This document shows, one piece after another, positions 6,108 through 7,466 of a stretch of 7,466 bases of DNA. The translations under genes were made by a program, and so were the position numbers. Source of the stretch: Gemmatimonadota bacterium (lineage in GTDB: Bacteria; Gemmatimonadota; Gemmatimonadetes; Gemmatimonadales; GWC2-71-9); the NCBI GenBank assembly GCA_003220975.1, contig QHTX01000119.1:961-8426 (forward strand). Reading direction: 5' to 3'. The notes under the pieces are model-generated. The model made no database searches. It had not been told where the DNA came from and worked only from the letters and a program-made list of their open reading frames with translations. How positions within the stretch are numbered: the first letter of the stretch is position 1; each line of letters begins with the position of its first letter.

Positions 6108-7213
6108 TGTGACTGCCCGACGGAGCGCCGCACGCGACCCCAACCCGATTTCGCGACGTCGATGGCCAGGGCGGCCATGCCCAGCGGTCGCGCCGGATAC
6201 GCGCGCACCGCGACACACGGCCGGATCCGTTCGGTCCACACGCGGATCCACGGCTCCGGACCGCCAAGGAACTCGTACGTGCGCAACCCCCGCCGCGCGG
6301 CGTACCGCACCGTCTCCCACAACAGCAGCTGGCCGGGCGAGCAACGGGCGAACGCCGGATCGTAGCCGATCTTCAGCAGCCAAAACCGCCCTTCGGCTTC
6401 GACGGCGAACTGTACCGCCGCCGTGCGCTCGCCGATGCGGAGATAGCACAGCCGCAGCACGCCAGTGCGGGAGGCGGCGGCAGCGTAGCGGCGGTAAAAG
6501 GCCCCGCGTGACAGATCGCTCGCCAACGCCGTCCCGTGCCGACCCTTCCAACCGGTCGATTCCACCCGGAAGAGCTCGTCCAGCAGTGGATCGAGATCCG
6601 AGGGCCCCGGCGATACGATCTGGCAACTGACCGGCCCGATTCCCTCCGCCCGTCGCCGTGCCCGCCGCAAGTCGGAGCGGCGACCGGCCTCAAGCGGCGG
6701 CTCGGTGTCAGCCCACCCCCCCGCCAGTTCCAGGAACGGGCAGCCGAGCGCGGGCCGAGAGACGACCACGCCACGGCCGCGCCATGCGGTTTTCAGGGCG
6801 GACACCGTGTCCGATTCAGCGGGGACGCGCTCCAGGAACAGCGGGAGACCGAGCGGCGCCACGGCTGCCGCCAACGCCGCGGCCGCGCCAGCGTCCCGAT
6901 AGACGAAATCGGTGGGCTCGTGCAGGTGACGCAGCCCGAGCAACTCCAGGCGGGGCACCGGGCCGTGCGCCCTGACCAGCGGCGCTATGGCCGCTGGGTC
7001 TTCCGGACTCCCCAGCACAACCAGATGCACGTCGCCGGGTTTCGAGAACAGCTCGGCGCACGCGCTCACCCACGCGTAATGGTGCATGGGACTGCCCGAC
7101 CCGATCGCAAGTTGATCCCACGAGTCCGCAAGCTCGGCAGGGTGAGACAGAACCCGCACCGGGCGGTGGGCGAGAAGCGGCGCTCGCGGGAGTGCTGCGA
7201 TCAGTTGGGGCAT
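6104..7213 (-). CDS. CelD/FemAB-like GNAT acyltransferase (first copy)
   Basis: A 369-residue soluble protein of the same CelD/BioF2-like GNAT family (COG5653) as the gene at 1151-2299, but clearly diverged from it. Landmarks: SPMHHYAWVSACAE at residues 41-54 (matching SPFMSWAW in the other copy), CPFLEL at 158-163, a basic stretch RRSDLRRARRRAEG at 178-191 where the family has its Arg-rich helix, ESTGWKGRHGTAL at 218-230, the KIGYDPAFARCSPGQLLLWE stretch at 281-300, and EFLGGPEPWIRVWTE at 314-328. In that last signature the Pro-Tyr-Lys seen in the sister gene is Pro321-Trp322-Ile323, so the conserved lysine is lost. The ATG at 7213 was chosen for the GGAGG 8 bases upstream. It is the first gene of the visible operon and overlaps the PRODH-like gene by 4 bases. 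The likely role is transfer of an acyl or aminoacyl group in glycoconjugate or small-molecule assembly; acceptor and donor are unknown. Confidence 0.88.
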   Translation of the reverse strand: MPQLIAALPRAPLLAHRPVRVLSHPAELADSWDQLAIGSGSPMHHYAWVSACAELFSKPGDVHLVVLGSPEDPAAIAPLVRAHGPVPRLELLGLRHLHEPTDFVYRDAGAAAALAAAVAPLGLPLFLERVPAESDTVSALKTAWRGRGVVVSRPALGCPFLELAGGWADTEPPLEAGRRSDLRRARRRAEGIGPVSCQIVSPGPSDLDPLLDELFRVESTGWKGRHGTALASDLSRGAFYRRYAAAASRTGVLRLCYLRIGERTAAVQFAVEAEGRFWLLKIGYDPAFARCSPGQLLLWETVRYAARRGLRTYEFLGGPEPWIRVWTERIRPCVAVRAYPARPLGMAALAIDVAKSGWGRVRRSVGQSQ

Positions 7214-7466
7214 CGCGCCCCCCTCCGAGCATGGGTCTTGCCGCGGCCGCCCCGAACGCCGTCATCCGCATGCGTCCTGCAAGTGAAGGTGGCGCCGAGG
7301 GCTACGGAGCTGGAACGCGCGGGCACTCACGCGCCCCACCGCACGCCGTCGCGCGAGCGAAGGCCGATTAGTGTGGAGACTTTGTTACAGTGCGCGGCCG
7401 GCCGGGCTCGACCATGCAGTATGCAAGGACTCGCACGCCCGCGGCTCGGCGATGGCGACACGCGAC
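7214..7466. other. Upstream region without an assignable gene
   Basis: About 250 bases separate the first GNAT gene from the window edge. A relatively AT-richer patch (7365-7390) and the 10-base palindrome CGGCCGGCCG (7395-7404) are the only notable features. No convincing -35/-10 pair was found on the minus strand. One minus-strand frame is open from the right edge to a TAA at 7387-7385 with mostly G or C in third positions (26 residues). It could be the tail of an upstream gene, but it is too short to recognise. Confidence 0.4.
7218..7226 (-). promoter_or_regulatory. Ribosome binding site of the first GNAT gene
   Basis: The minus-strand sequence is GGAGGGGGG, with its GGAGG core 8 bases before the ATG at 7213. 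The nearest upstream ATG, at 7232, is out of frame, so this site supports 7213 as the start. Confidence 0.75.

Noticed and set aside
6108..6626. N-terminal extension of the PRODH-like gene to 6626
   Set aside because: The added residues are Arg/Gly/Ala shadow of the GNAT gene. The PRODH fold begins right after the GTG at 6107, giving the normal family length.
7340..7466. Possible promoter or divergent gene start at the right edge (ATGs at 7414, 7421 and 7452 on the plus strand)
   Set aside because: No -35/-10 pair with acceptable spacing was found on either strand, and none of the plus-strand ATGs has a ribosome binding site; the frames are too short to judge.

Overview
The window is strongly GC-rich and fully packed. 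It carries five co-directional genes on the minus strand, so transcription runs from the right edge to the left. They look like one operon: the first two genes overlap by 4 bases (GTGA), the next gap is 9 bases, the next is 28 bases, and the last two overlap by 4 bases (ATGA). Base composition and protein families suggest a high-GC, environmental, Gram-negative-type bacterium, for example Methylomirabilota/Rokubacteria, Gemmatimonadota or a related soil lineage. That placement is inference; no taxonomic marker gene is present.

Layout in order of transcription (right to left). Bases 7466-7214 hold no gene I can assign and probably contain the leader of the operon or the tail of an upstream gene. 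Bases 7213-6104 encode a CelD/FemAB-like GNAT acyltransferase. Bases 6107-5226 encode a short, single-domain proline-dehydrogenase-fold (PRODH) flavoprotein. Bases 5216-2328 encode a 962-residue multidomain protein: an unassigned N-terminal region, a phosphoribosyltransferase-like domain, a degenerate aminoglycoside-phosphotransferase/kinase-like domain and a C-terminal HAD (type IIB) phosphatase. Bases 2299-1151 encode a second CelD-like GNAT protein. Bases 1154-1 encode the first 384 residues of a Wzx/TuaB-type polysaccharide flippase that runs off the left edge.

CelD-like GNATs next to a flippase are typical of exopolysaccharide or glycoconjugate clusters. The unusual part is the centre: a PRODH-fold enzyme that seems to have lost the arginine pair used to bind proline carboxylate, beside a PRTase-kinase-HAD fusion. 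Read together, these genes could make a ribosyl- or sugar-phosphate-derived small group (PRTase, then HAD dephosphorylation, then flavin-dependent oxidation) that is acylated and exported or attached to a surface glycan. This pathway is a hypothesis. The domain assignments rest on motifs visible in the translations. No RNA genes, CRISPR arrays, insertion sequences or clear terminators were seen.
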